DNA of 64,000 nt, from NCBI GenBank assembly GCA_964471915.1, contig CAYYID010000014.1, positions 37,370 through 101,369 on the forward strand, written 5' to 3'. This DNA is from JAIEPW01 sp964471915. GTDB lineage: Bacteria > Acidobacteriota > Terriglobia > Bryobacterales > Bryobacteraceae. Position 1 is the stretch's first letter. Each line of letters starts with the position of its first letter. The position numbers and the translations under genes were made by a program. Positions 35,278 through 44,352 of the stretch are shown here, piece after piece. The notes under the pieces are model-generated. The model ran no database searches. It saw nothing but the letters and a program-made list of their open reading frames with translations, and was not told the origin of the DNA.

Positions 35278-36360
35278 ATGGTCCTCATGCCGTTTCTCTG
35301 CCGCCGCCCGCTGCTGCTTGCCGCCGTCGTCTGGGCGGTGTCGCCGTCCGTCCCTGCCGTGGCGAAGAAGCCCCCGGCGTACGACTTCTCGCCGGTGACC
35401 GAGTTCGCCGAACAGGCCTGGCGGCAGGCCGAGCTGCCGGGCGCCGCGCTGCTGGTCTACAAAGACGGCCGGGTGATCTACGAGAAGTTCTTCGGCGCTT
35501 ACAGCGAGACCACGCAGGTCCCCATTGCGTCAGCGAGCAAGTGGCTGGCCGCGGCGGTAATGCTGTCGCTGGTGGATGAGGGCAAGCTCGATCTCGATGC
35601 GCCGGTGGCGAAGTATCTGCCCGCCTTCACCGGGAAGAAAGGCGCGATCACGGTGCGGCAGATGTTCTCGCACACTTCAGGCCTGGCGGATTTCCCGGGC
35701 GAGTGGAACTACGGGATCACCGTCGCCGAGTATGCGGATCGTATGGCGAAGGAAGGCGTACTGAAGGCGGACCCGGGCACGGAAGTCCGCTACGGCAGCG
35801 CGGGCATGCAGGTGGGCGGGCGCGTGGCGGAAGTGGTGTCGGGCAAGGGCTGGAATCAGCTCTTTCTGGAGCGGATCGCGGGTCCTTGTGACATGCCCAA
35901 CACGGTTTTCGCCCGGACGGAACGGAACCGCAACCCGATGCTGGCGGGCGGGGCTTTCTCGACGCTCCGGGACTACGGCCACTTCCTCGAGATGATCCTG
36001 AACAAGGGCGTGTACCGGGGCCGGCGGGTGCTTTCGGAGAAAGCCGTGCGCGAGATGCAGCGCGATCAGACGGGCAAACTGCCGCTGGTGGTCGCTTCCA
36101 ACGACCGGTTGGGCCGCAAGTCGCATTACGGGCTCGGCGAATGGCTGGACGAGCAGGACGCCAAGGGACGGGCGCTGCAGGTCAGCAGTCCGGGAGCGTT
36201 CGGCTTCCGCCCCTGGATCAACCATCCGCGCCGGCTGTTTGGGGTGTGGATGGTGCAGCACCCGGCACGGCAAGGAGCGCAGAGCCGTCCGCCGGCCTAC
36301 AATCCCTGGGATCTGCTGGACCGCGTCCATGGGGTGGTGGACGCGGCTCGCCGCCGCTAG
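35278..36360 (+). CDS. Beta-lactamase-family serine hydrolase
   Basis: The 360-residue exported protein (signal peptide about 1-28) has the SxxK nucleophile SASK at residues 85-88, FSHTSGLADFPG after it, and YGSAGM where class C beta-lactamases have YxN. The usual KTG box is not clear. Such proteins are esterases, D-peptidases or carboxypeptidases more often than true beta-lactamases. Its TAG stop overlaps the TAG stop of the convergent aceE gene (shared CTAG), so neither gene has a separate terminator in the gap. Confidence 0.82.
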   Translation: MVLMPFLCRRPLLLAAVVWAVSPSVPAVAKKPPAYDFSPVTEFAEQAWRQAELPGAALLVYKDGRVIYEKFFGAYSETTQVPIASASKWLAAAVMLSLVDEGKLDLDAPVAKYLPAFTGKKGAITVRQMFSHTSGLADFPGEWNYGITVAEYADRMAKEGVLKADPGTEVRYGSAGMQVGGRVAEVVSGKGWNQLFLERIAGPCDMPNTVFARTERNRNPMLAGGAFSTLRDYGHFLEMILNKGVYRGRRVLSEKAVREMQRDQTGKLPLVVASNDRLGRKSHYGLGEWLDEQDAKGRALQVSSPGAFGFRPWINHPRRLFGVWMVQHPARQGAQSRPPAYNPWDLLDRVHGVVDAARRR

Positions 36361-39035
36361 ACCTTCACCGGGTCCGGAGCGCCGGCGTCGATCCCGAGTT
36401 CCGCGATGGCCTGTTGGGCGCGCTGCGGATCGTACTGGCCGCGCCGCGCCAGCGCCCCCAGCGCCGTCGCCACGATGTTCGCGGCGTCGGTTTCGAAGAA
36501 CCGCCGCAAGTGGGCGCGGTTCTCGGAGCGGCCGAAGCCGTCGGTGCCGAGCACGTGCAGCCGTCCCGGCAGCCACTGCGAGAGCTGGTGCGGGATCGCC
36601 TTCATGTAGTCGCTCGAACAGACGATCGGACCTTCGGCTCCGTGCAACGCCTGCACCACGAACGGCGTCCGCTCCGGTTCGGCCGGATGCAGCCGGTTCC
36701 AGCGCTCGCAAGCCAGGGCTTCGCGCCGCAGCTCGTTGTAGCTGGTCACGCTCCAGACGGCGGCGGGCACGCCGTATTGTTCCGCGAGGATCTTCTGCGC
36801 CTTGAGGGTCTCGTTGAGGATCGGACCCGACCCGAACAACTGCACCGCCGCGCGGCCGCCCGGCGCTTCCTGATAGAGATAGAGGCCCTTCAGGATCCCG
36901 TCGGCCAGACCTTCGCGCTGCGGCATCGGCGGCTGGACGTAGTTCTCGTTGTAGACGGTCAGGTAGTAGAAGCGATCTTCGTTCTCCTGGTACATCCGGC
37001 GGATGCCGTCCTGGACGATCACGGCGATCTCGTAGGCGAACGCCGGGTCGTAGGTGGCGCAGGTCGGCACCGTGGAGGCGTGCATCGGCGAGTGGCCGTC
37101 CTGGTGCTGCAGGCCCTCGCCCAGCAGCGTGGTGCGGCCCGCGGTGCCGCCCATGAGGAAGCCCTTGCCGCGGGCGTCGGCGAAGGCCCAGATCTGGTCG
37201 CCGATGCGCTGGAAGCCGAACATCGAGTAGTAAATGAAGAACGGGATCATCGGCACGCCGTAGGTGGAGTACGCGGTGCCCGCCGCGGTGAAGCTCGCCA
37301 TCGAACCCGCCTCGGTGATGCCCTCTTCGAGGATCTGGCCGTCCTGCGCTTCCTTGTAGTAGAGCAGCACGTCGGAATCCACGGGTTTGTACAACTGCCC
37401 CTGGCTGGCGTAGATCCCGTACTCGCGGAACATCGACTCCATGCCGAACGTGCGGGCTTCGTCGGGAATGATCGGCACCACCAGCGGACCGAGCTCGGGC
37501 GACTTCATCAGCGCCTTGAGCACGGCCACGAAGGCGCCGGTGGTCGACACCTCGCGCCCGCGGGAGCCGGCCATCTGGTCCTGGAACATGGTGAGGGGCG
37601 GCGCGGTGAGGGTGATGTGCCCGCGGTCGCGGTGCGGCACGGGCCCGCCCATCGCCTCGCGGCGCTGCTGGATGTACTGCGCCTCCGGGCTCCCCTCGGG
37701 GAACTTGTGGAACCCGATCTTCTGCACCGTCTCTTCCGGCACCGGGATGTCGAAGCGGTTGCGGATGTAGATCAGCTCGTTTTCGTTGAGTTTCTTCTGC
37801 TGGTGGGTGATGTTGCGGCCTTCGCCGGCTTCGCCGAGCCCGTAGCCCTTCACGGTCTTGGCCAGGATCACGGTGGGCGCGCCGGTGTGCGCCACGGCGC
37901 GGCGGTAGGCGTTGTAGACCTTCGTGGGATCGTGCCCGCCGCGGTGGAGGCGCAGCAGGTCCTCATCGCTGAGGTGCTCAACCAGCTTGAGCAGCTCCGG
38001 GTACTTGCCGAAGAACTCCTTGCGCAGGTACGCGCCGCCACGGCCCTTGAACGCCTGGTACTCGCCGTCCACGCACTCGTGCATGCGCTTCAGCAGCAGC
38101 CCGGAGGAGTCGCGGGCCAGCAGCTCGTCCCAATAGGCGCCCCAGACGACCTTGATGACGTTCCAGCCCGCGCCGCGGAAGGCGGCCTCGAGTTCCTGGA
38201 TGATGGAGCCGTTGCCGCGCACCGGACCGTCGAGGCGCTGGAGGTTGCAATTGACGACGAAGATCAGGTTGTCGAGCTTCTCGCGCGAGCCGAGCGTCAA
38301 CGCGCCAAGCGACTCGGGCTCGTCCGTTTCGCCGTCGCCGAGGAACGCCCACACCTTGCGCGGCGTCTTGGCGATCAATCCGCGGTTCTCCAGGTAGCGC
38401 ATGAAGCGGGCCTGATACAGAGCGGAAATCGGTCCGAGGCCCATGGACACGGTCGGGAACTGCCACACGTCGGGCATCAGCCACGGGTGCGGGTAGGACG
38501 ATAGCCCGGGCTGGTCGCGCAGTTCATGCCGGAAGTTCTCGAGGTGCGTTTCGTTCAAGCGGCCTTCGAGGAACATGCGCGCGTAGACGCCCGGCGAGGC
38601 GTGGCCCTGGAAGAAGACGAAGTCGCCCGGGTGCTCGCCGTAGCTGCCGCGGAAAAAGTGGTTGAATCCGACCTCGAGCAACGTGGCGAGGGAAGCGTAG
38701 GTGGAAATGTGCCCGCCGATGCCGGCGTCGTATTTGTTGGCGCGGACGACCATGGCGACGGCGTTCCAGCGGCACAGGCTCTTGATCCGCCGCTCGAGCA
38801 TGCGGTCGCCCGGATAGGGGACTTCTTCTTCGGGAGGAATCGTGTTGAGGTAGGGGGTGTTCATCCGGGCCGGAACGCGCACACCCAGGTTCTGTGCTTC
38901 GTCGTTCAGCCGGTCCAACAAATATGCCGCGCGATCGGGACCCGCGGCGTCGACGATCTCGTCGAGCGCTTCTAGCCACTCCGCCGTCTCTTGCGGGTTG
39001 AGGTCCGCGGTCGGTTCTGCCTTGGTTCTGAGCAT
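36357..39035 (-). CDS. aceE: Pyruvate dehydrogenase E1, homodimeric type
   Basis: The 892-residue protein is a full-length AceE. The N-terminus has the family's 'ETAEWLEALDEIVDAAG'. The ThDP site follows (FLGDGETDEPESLGAL, 'FVVNCNLQRLDGPVRGNG'), then FKGRGGAYLRKEFF, and the C-terminal half has FTAAGTAYSTYGVPM and 'LMGGTAGRTTLLGEGLQHQD'. It decarboxylates pyruvate and loads the acetyl group on E2 lipoyl domains. No E2 or E3 gene is adjacent. The start at ATG 39035 matches the usual N-terminus. Confidence 0.96.
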   Translation of the reverse strand: MLRTKAEPTADLNPQETAEWLEALDEIVDAAGPDRAAYLLDRLNDEAQNLGVRVPARMNTPYLNTIPPEEEVPYPGDRMLERRIKSLCRWNAVAMVVRANKYDAGIGGHISTYASLATLLEVGFNHFFRGSYGEHPGDFVFFQGHASPGVYARMFLEGRLNETHLENFRHELRDQPGLSSYPHPWLMPDVWQFPTVSMGLGPISALYQARFMRYLENRGLIAKTPRKVWAFLGDGETDEPESLGALTLGSREKLDNLIFVVNCNLQRLDGPVRGNGSIIQELEAAFRGAGWNVIKVVWGAYWDELLARDSSGLLLKRMHECVDGEYQAFKGRGGAYLRKEFFGKYPELLKLVEHLSDEDLLRLHRGGHDPTKVYNAYRRAVAHTGAPTVILAKTVKGYGLGEAGEGRNITHQQKKLNENELIYIRNRFDIPVPEETVQKIGFHKFPEGSPEAQYIQQRREAMGGPVPHRDRGHITLTAPPLTMFQDQMAGSRGREVSTTGAFVAVLKALMKSPELGPLVVPIIPDEARTFGMESMFREYGIYASQGQLYKPVDSDVLLYYKEAQDGQILEEGITEAGSMASFTAAGTAYSTYGVPMIPFFIYYSMFGFQRIGDQIWAFADARGKGFLMGGTAGRTTLLGEGLQHQDGHSPMHASTVPTCATYDPAFAYEIAVIVQDGIRRMYQENEDRFYYLTVYNENYVQPPMPQREGLADGILKGLYLYQEAPGGRAAVQLFGSGPILNETLKAQKILAEQYGVPAAVWSVTSYNELRREALACERWNRLHPAEPERTPFVVQALHGAEGPIVCSSDYMKAIPHQLSQWLPGRLHVLGTDGFGRSENRAHLRRFFETDAANIVATALGALARRGQYDPQRAQQAIAELGIDAGAPDPVKV

Positions 39036-39119
39036 CTTACTTTATTTTACAGGCACTTTGGGCGAAGCACGCCCGTCTGTGTGGCCCTGGTGCGGTTGCG
39101 CTAAGCTCGGGAGTTCGCT

Positions 39120-40592
39120 ATGTCCTCGCCCAACGCTTACGACGCCCTTGAGTACAGCAACTTCGCTTACTCGCAGACACACCCGGCCCGGCTGGCGAGC
39201 CGGGCGATTCTCCACGGCATGAGCCCGGCGGATCCGCGGCGCGCGCGGGTGCTGGAGCTGGGCTGCGGCGCGGGCGGGAATCTGATTCCGATGGCGTACG
39301 AATTCCCGGAGAGCGAGTGCACCGGAGTCGACCTGGCCGAAACGCCGATCGGGAAGGCGCGCGAGTTCGCGGCGGGCGCGGGCGCCGGTAACGCGCGGTT
39401 CGTGCAGGGCAGCGTGACCGAGATCGACGCCAGCTGGGGCCAGTTCGATTACATCGTCGCGCACGGCCTCTTTAGCTGGGTGCCGGAGTTCGTGCAGGAT
39501 GCGATTTTCCGCGTCCTCGGCGAGAACCTGGCGCCGCAGGGCGTTGCGCACGTATCGTTCAACACCTACCCGGGCTGCAAGATCCGGGAGGTCTTCCGCG
39601 ACCTGATGTTGTTCCACACGCGCGGCATTTCCGAACCCGGGGAGCGGGTACGCAAGGCCCGCGAGGCGGCGGCGATGATGGGCGGGGCGCGCACGACCTC
39701 GGAAACCGCGCTCGCGTTCGTGGCGGACGAGGCGGGGCGGCTCAGCGAGGTGGCCGATTTGTCGCTGTTCCACGACGACCTGGCGGGCGAGTTCCATCCG
39801 GCGTACTTTCTCGATTTTGTGGGCCGCGCCGGCCAGCGCGGGCTCCAGTTCCTATGCGAGTCGAGCATCGTGGAGCAGGTGGGCGCGAATCTCACTGACG
39901 AGGCGCAGGCCGCAGCGGCGGAGTGGGCGGCCGGCGATCGGCTGGCCTTCGAGCAGTACGTCGACTTCTTCCGGGTGCGGCGCTTCCGGCACACGCTGCT
40001 GTGCCGCGCCGGGGTGCCGCTGCGCGGCGATGCGCCGCCGGAAGTGCTGGACCGGCTGTGGCTCTCCGCGCAAGCGCATCGCACCGGCAAGCAGGAGGGC
40101 GACTCCGTCGAATACCGCAGTGATACCGCGGCACGGATTTCGACCAACCACAAGCTGGCGATCGGGGTGCTGGACGCGATGCGCGGCCTGTGGCCGGAGA
40201 GCGTGGCGTTCGGGGAATTCGCCGAGCGCTTCGCCGCGCCGAAGCGGGAGATCGCGGAACTGGTGCTGAAACTCGAAGCCGCCAGCATGATCGAACTGCG
40301 CGGCGCGCCGAACCGAGCGCGGCGCGCCGGGGCCCGGCCGGAGGCGAGTCCGGTGGCGCGCTGGCTGCTGGGGCAGGGGATCCACCGCGTGACCAACCTG
40401 ATGCACCGGCCGATTTCGATCGACGATGAGAACGGCCGGATCCTGATCCGCATGCTGGACGGACGGCGCACGCGCCCGGAACTGGTGCAGGACCTGGCGG
40501 AACTGATCACGAACCGGACGGCTGAGCAAATCGCCGCGGAGTTGGATGGAGAGTTGGAGCGGCTCTCGCAATTGTCGCTGATGGCGGGCTGA
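39120..40592 (+). CDS. SAM-dependent methyltransferase with regulatory domain (PKMT-like)
   Basis: The 490-residue protein has a class I methyltransferase domain with SAM motif VLELGCGAGGNL at 44-55, 'ECTGVDLAETPIGKA' and DYIVAHGLFSWVP. A methyltransferase regulatory domain of about 85 residues follows (215-300), then a C-terminal winged-helix-rich part. This is the layout of the protein-lysine methyltransferases studied in Rickettsia (PKMT1/2), which modify outer-membrane protein lysines. A protein substrate is therefore likely but unproven. It is monocistronic, with a strong hairpin about 50 nt downstream. Confidence 0.82.
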   Translation: MSSPNAYDALEYSNFAYSQTHPARLASRAILHGMSPADPRRARVLELGCGAGGNLIPMAYEFPESECTGVDLAETPIGKAREFAAGAGAGNARFVQGSVTEIDASWGQFDYIVAHGLFSWVPEFVQDAIFRVLGENLAPQGVAHVSFNTYPGCKIREVFRDLMLFHTRGISEPGERVRKAREAAAMMGGARTTSETALAFVADEAGRLSEVADLSLFHDDLAGEFHPAYFLDFVGRAGQRGLQFLCESSIVEQVGANLTDEAQAAAAEWAAGDRLAFEQYVDFFRVRRFRHTLLCRAGVPLRGDAPPEVLDRLWLSAQAHRTGKQEGDSVEYRSDTAARISTNHKLAIGVLDAMRGLWPESVAFGEFAERFAAPKREIAELVLKLEAASMIELRGAPNRARRAGARPEASPVARWLLGQGIHRVTNLMHRPISIDDENGRILIRMLDGRRTRPELVQDLAELITNRTAEQIAAELDGELERLSQLSLMAG

Positions 40593-41172
40593 GCGCGACG
40601 TCGGCGTACAGAGACACTACGGCCGTGGCGTTCGCGAGGGCGCCGGATCGATGTCATGGGCATCGATCCGGCGGGTGCAGAGCGTTTGTCGCGGGTTTTG
40701 GCGTACTAGCGCGAAGCTGCCTAGGCAGCCGCCGTTCGGCCGGACCCGCTATTTCCACGAGCGCCGGGCTGTGAGCGCCGGCGGGGCGAAAAAGGCTACT
40801 CGACGAAATCCGGATCTCGTTCCCCTGGGGGAACACCGTTGTGCTACGAACCCCCGGTTGTGGCCTGACACCCGCCTGCTACGGCGGGGGCTCTGCGACA
40901 GTCCAGAGCGGAAATCCAGGCGCGAACCGGCGAACCGCGGATGGCCATCCACGACTAACTTGTAGCATGCCGGTGCAAGAAATCCCGCACGGCGTTTTGG
41001 GCAAGTGTTTGAAACGCGGGGGAATACAAATGGCGCGGGGGCTGTGATCGCGTTGCGGGCCTGCCGCTTGCTGACGCGCGCGGCTCTATTGGGTTTGCGG
41101 ACTTTGGCCCCCGGCTGTAGGCGGGGGCTCACCGTTTGCGGAAGCGCGCGGCTCGGTTGCGGTCCACCCGGA
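40593..41172. repeat. Gene-free stretch rich in palindromes (REP-like)
   Basis: 580 bp without a supportable gene. It contains a 13-bp perfect hairpin (40641-40673), a 14-mer palindrome GCTGCCTAGGCAGC (about 40715-40728), CGTTCCCCTGGGGGAACA near 40820, GGATGGCCATCC near 40940, and two related hairpin sequences: CCCCCGG...CGGGGGCTC near 40853-40892 and GCCCCCGGCTGTAGGCGGGG near 41107-41126. The last two look like copies of a REP-type element. GCGCGCGGCTC also occurs twice (about 41077 and 41143). Confidence 0.5.
40641..40673 (+). terminator. 13-bp hairpin after the methyltransferase gene
   Basis: CGCCGGATCGATG and CATCGATCCGGCG form a perfect 13-bp stem with a 7-nt loop. No T-run follows, so it may stop transcripts only with help from a factor, or protect the 3' end, or be an operator. 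Confidence 0.45.
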
Positions 41173-42393
41173 TCAGCGGATCAGGACTGCCTGGTCGATC
41201 AGCTTCGGGATGTCCTCGCCGCGGCACTTCCCGGGGACCTGGTCGGCGTAGTCGCGGACCCACTCCACGTATCCGTCCTCCGCGGCCACCCAAAGCGGGC
41301 GGAGCTGCGGATCGACCCGCCAGGTGACGGCCGGCACGGCGACCACCTGCCGCGAGGGGAACTCGTCCGTGGAGAGCGTAACGCCGTGCGGTTCGACGAC
41401 GATGCGCAGCACTTTGTTATAGAGCGACTTGGCTTGGTTCAAGCAGGTTTTCGCGAGCAGCAGGCGAGCCACCGCCGTGGTGCTGGGCAGATCCGTGACT
41501 ACTTCCGGTTCCAGGCGGAGCCGTGCGGGATCCAGCAGGATCGCGGTGGCGCGGGCCTCGCCGTTGCTGAGGCCGGCTGCGTAGATCCACCAGCGGTCCG
41601 GATCCTCGCGGAGCGCGAGCCGGGCCAAGTGGCCGCGGTGCCAGTACTCGCCCTGCAGACGTCCGTTCGCGTCGAGCACCGCGACCTGCGTGGGGCTGTA
41701 CATGTGATGCTCGCTCGACACGACCACGGAGCGGCGACCCGTTCGATCGGGCGGGCTGATGCGCAGGTCGACCGGCACGAAGGGCGGCTCCAGACGGCGA
41801 CCTTCGAGCATCACGGACCGGCCCGGGGTGAAGCGCCACCGCTCCTGCCCGCGGGCGTCCAGGCAGAGCACACCGAACACCGACGTGTGGGGAGCGTCAG
41901 TCCGCACCCCGAAAACGGCCTCGTTCTCTCCGTCGCCGTCTAAATCCGCAACCCAGGTCAGCCGGCCCTCCGACCGGTTGTTGTATTGCTGCTGATTCAG
42001 TCCGGGATAGGTTCGTCGCCAGGCGATCCGCCCGTTCCGGTCCGTGGCGACAAGTACTTCGCCCTCAGCGCGAACTTCGGCCAGTTCGGGAGCAAGATTC
42101 AGGACAACGGCTGCCGCTCCGGCGGCGACCACGGCCAGGCCCGCGGCGGCGACGGTCCACCGGATCCAGGGGCGGCGCGGAGCCGGCAGCTCGGGCGCGG
42201 AGTCCGATCCAGGTTCCGGCTCGGCGGCGGAGCGCTTCCAATCCTCGATCTCGTCCGTGAGCGCGAGGACCCGCCCCCGCCCGCCGGGGAGCCGGCGGAC
42301 CGGGAGCCCGCGGTCCTTTTCCCAGAGCTGGGCGGTCCGGACGCTGACGTCCAGGTATCCGGCGATCTCTTTCCAGGAGTGGAGTTCGGGCAT
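41173..42393 (-). CDS. Membrane-anchored HTH protein with extracytoplasmic beta-propeller-like domain
   Basis: The 406-residue protein starts with an excisionase/MerR-type helix-turn-helix (SWKEIAGYLDVSVRTAQLWE, residues 6-25). A linker and a single membrane helix (WTVAAAGLAVVAAGAAAVVL, about 78-97) follow. The rest is a large outside domain with FG-GAP/propeller-like strands: 'WVADLDGDGENEAVFGV', 'VLCLDARGQERWRFTPG' and 'VVVSSEHHMYSP'. This is the ToxR-like layout of a one-component membrane regulator. Such HTH-TM-propeller proteins occur in Acidobacteria. The signal and targets are unknown. Confidence 0.72.
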   Translation of the reverse strand: MPELHSWKEIAGYLDVSVRTAQLWEKDRGLPVRRLPGGRGRVLALTDEIEDWKRSAAEPEPGSDSAPELPAPRRPWIRWTVAAAGLAVVAAGAAAVVLNLAPELAEVRAEGEVLVATDRNGRIAWRRTYPGLNQQQYNNRSEGRLTWVADLDGDGENEAVFGVRTDAPHTSVFGVLCLDARGQERWRFTPGRSVMLEGRRLEPPFVPVDLRISPPDRTGRRSVVVSSEHHMYSPTQVAVLDANGRLQGEYWHRGHLARLALREDPDRWWIYAAGLSNGEARATAILLDPARLRLEPEVVTDLPSTTAVARLLLAKTCLNQAKSLYNKVLRIVVEPHGVTLSTDEFPSRQVVAVPAVTWRVDPQLRPLWVAAEDGYVEWVRDYADQVPGKCRGEDIPKLIDQAVLIR

Positions 42394-42681
42394 GAAGAAA
42401 CCACAATGCTATCGCAGGACTCGCTTACTCTTCACCTAGCTCGGTTCGCTTCGAGCCCGGGGTTGTGAACGCTTCGAGGGCTTGCCACGTGCTGACCGAA
42501 AAGGGGCTCAGCGGGGCGGTTCTGGCGTAGAATCGGACAAAGGGGACGGAGCAGACTGGTGCTTTCGCGGGAAAAACGAAGTGCTCGATGCGGGCTGTCC
42601 CGTTCGGCCCGTTCGGCCCCCACTCGGCGTTGAAATCGTTGACGGCAAGACATCTGTCATCACAGAGGCACTGAAGGCAAA
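42394..42681. other. Intergenic stretch with a possible REP half-site
   Basis: 288 bp between divergent genes. AAAGGGGACGGAGCAGACTG near 42540 resembles AAGGGGACGGAGC near 43397 and the GGGACGGTCACCTCCGTCCC palindrome near 43670. These may be pieces of one REP-type element. I see no gene or clear promoter here. Confidence 0.3.
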
Positions 42682-43335
42682 ATGTTTCGAATGACTCATC
42701 TCGCTCGTCTCTTGTTCCTTGCGACTTCGTTGAGTAACTTGTTCGGCCAGACGCCAGAGACCACCGCGGAAGACATCGAAGTATGTGTTTCAGTCGTGAA
42801 CCGGGGAAGCGTAAGCGTCTCATTAGACATACGCGAGTTTCGAAGCTGGAAGGGAGAGTTTGCTCCTGTTTTTAAGAACGGATGTGCCAGGATTCCGAAA
42901 GGCACTTTCAGTTATCGTGTCCAGATTTCCGGGTTTCAAAGTGACGCAGGCTTGATCCGCGGTGAAGCCGTGCTATTCAGCGAAAAAGCGAAGCTCACGC
43001 TCTTCTTTCCCGGCGACCTCGGCGAACTGGCCGGTAAGCCGGTCAGCATTCCTGTAGGCACGTTGGAGGTGAGCGGGAGGTTGAAAGGGCCGGGCGCACG
43101 GCTGGTCACATCGATCTCGCTCGTTTCGTTGTTCCAGAATCAGGGGGAGCCGGTCGAAGTCAGGCCTGATTCAGACGGGAACTTCGCGATCCGCAATGTC
43201 TACCCGGGAAGCTACGTGCTTGTTGCCTTTCAATCGAGTACACCCTTGATAACCCAGTCGATCCGGGTCAACGCCGGGTCGGGCCGGCGGATCGAGAGGG
43301 ACTTGGAAGTGCCTGCGGCAGTCAATCGAGAATGA
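42682..43335 (+). CDS. Secreted protein with carboxypeptidase-regulatory-like C-terminus
   Basis: The 217-residue protein has a signal peptide (LARLLFLATSLSNLFGQ). Its C-terminal half reads as a CarboxypepD_reg/SdrD_B-like beta-sandwich ('VRPDSDGNFAIRNVYPGSY', then 'VLVAFQSSTPL'). The first half is beta-rich and unrecognised. Base composition is visibly less GC-rich than the housekeeping genes on either side of the island. Function unknown; such domains often serve as spacers or ligand-binding modules on surface proteins. Confidence 0.62.
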   Translation: MFRMTHLARLLFLATSLSNLFGQTPETTAEDIEVCVSVVNRGSVSVSLDIREFRSWKGEFAPVFKNGCARIPKGTFSYRVQISGFQSDAGLIRGEAVLFSEKAKLTLFFPGDLGELAGKPVSIPVGTLEVSGRLKGPGARLVTSISLVSLFQNQGEPVEVRPDSDGNFAIRNVYPGSYVLVAFQSSTPLITQSIRVNAGSGRRIERDLEVPAAVNRE

Positions 43336-43458
43336 ATGTCTGTAAGGTGGAGTGGTGGAGTGGACAGTCTGCATCGAGCACTTCGCGAAATTTGCGAAGG
43401 GGACGGAGCGCTCGGTCCGGTTGAGAGATTTCCGGGTTCGCGGCCACTTCTGAAGTGT

Positions 43459-43668
43459 ATGGCGCGAAACTCACGACTGATCGACCCGGGGTTGTCCTAT
43501 CACATCACCCAGCGGGGGACCAACCGAGAAGACGTCTTCTTCTCGATTCAGGACCGCGAAACGTACCTGGCCCGGCTGCGGGCGAACCTGGGCGACGCCG
43601 GGGTCCGGGTGCTGGCTTATTGTTTAATGACGAATCACGTACACCTGGTTCTGGCACCGAAGTCCGAG
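43459..43668 (+). pseudogene. Truncated REP-associated tyrosine transposase (RAYT)
   Basis: About 70 codons of an IS200/Y1-type transposase remain. They begin MARNSRLIDPGLSYHITQRG, and the HUH motif is present in YCLMTNHVHLVL. The catalytic Tyr helix and the rest of the protein are missing. The homology ends at a palindromic junction near 43665-43690 (GGGACGGTCACCTCCGTCCC), after which RHS sequence begins in a different frame. RAYT proteins mobilise REP palindromes, and REP-like sequences lie nearby. Confidence 0.8.
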
Positions 43669-43689
43669 GGACGGTCACCTCCGTCCCGG

Positions 43690-44300
43690 ACTCTCCCGAT
43701 CCGAGTAGCCCAAGGTCAGCTCCGCGCCCACGTAGTGGGACTCCGCGGTGACGCAGTACCGCGGCACCGTGACGAGGTCGGTGAGCCTGGCGGGGACGAC
43801 GTACGGATGCTTCGACGAGACGGGGACGGCGAAGACGAGCCAGGCGGTGACGGGGACGCAGACGAACGTGCAGACTTCGAGCAGTTCGGCGTATGCCGTG
43901 CCGACGGCGATCACGCAGGGCAGCCTTTCGGAAACGATGAACTGGAATTCGTTCCTCGGGATGACGGGGGCGACGAATCCGAACGGGGCGACGACGTCGG
44001 TGAGCTATGACTCGGCGACGCGGCCGAGCGTGGTGACGAACCCCCACGGGGGATCGACGACATACACGTACACGAACTCACCGCCGACCGTGACGGCGAC
44101 GGTGAACACGACGGGCGACGGCAACGGGCGGTGGACAAGAACGACGCTCGATGGATTGGGCAGGACGATCAAGGTGGAGACGGGGTACTCGACGGTCACG
44201 AAGTCGATCGCGGAGACGGAGTACGATTCGTGCGCGTGCTCGCCGGTGGGAAAGCTGAAGCGGAGCACGATGCCGTATGCGCCGGGCACCTGCGGTACTA
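43690..44300 (+). pseudogene. Fragment of an RHS-repeat protein
   Basis: From ATG 43748 the frame reads typical RHS/YD-repeat sequence: TSVSYDSATRPSVVTNPHGG, 'TTYTYTNSPPTVTATV', 'WTRTTLDGLGRTIKVETGYS'. The homology seems to extend 5' of that ATG ('SSAPT*WDSAVTQYRG') across two in-frame stop codons (about 43703 and 43733). It ends near 44300 before a T-rich stretch. Both ends of the parent gene, including signal and toxin parts, are absent. This is debris from a large surface or polymorphic-toxin gene. Confidence 0.72.
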
Positions 44301-44352
44301 AGGTTTTTTTCCTATTGAAGCGGCGGGCGATCGGCTTTAGTCTGGGGGAGCC

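Noticed and set aside
35278..36360. True beta-lactamase resistance gene
   Set aside because: The KTG box is not evident, and YGS replaces YxN. Most such chromosomal proteins are esterases or peptidases.
36141..38504. 787-codon open frame on the plus strand
   Set aside because: It lies antisense to aceE and overlaps the serine hydrolase gene. The composition (His/Arg/Val rich) is that of a reversed coding frame.
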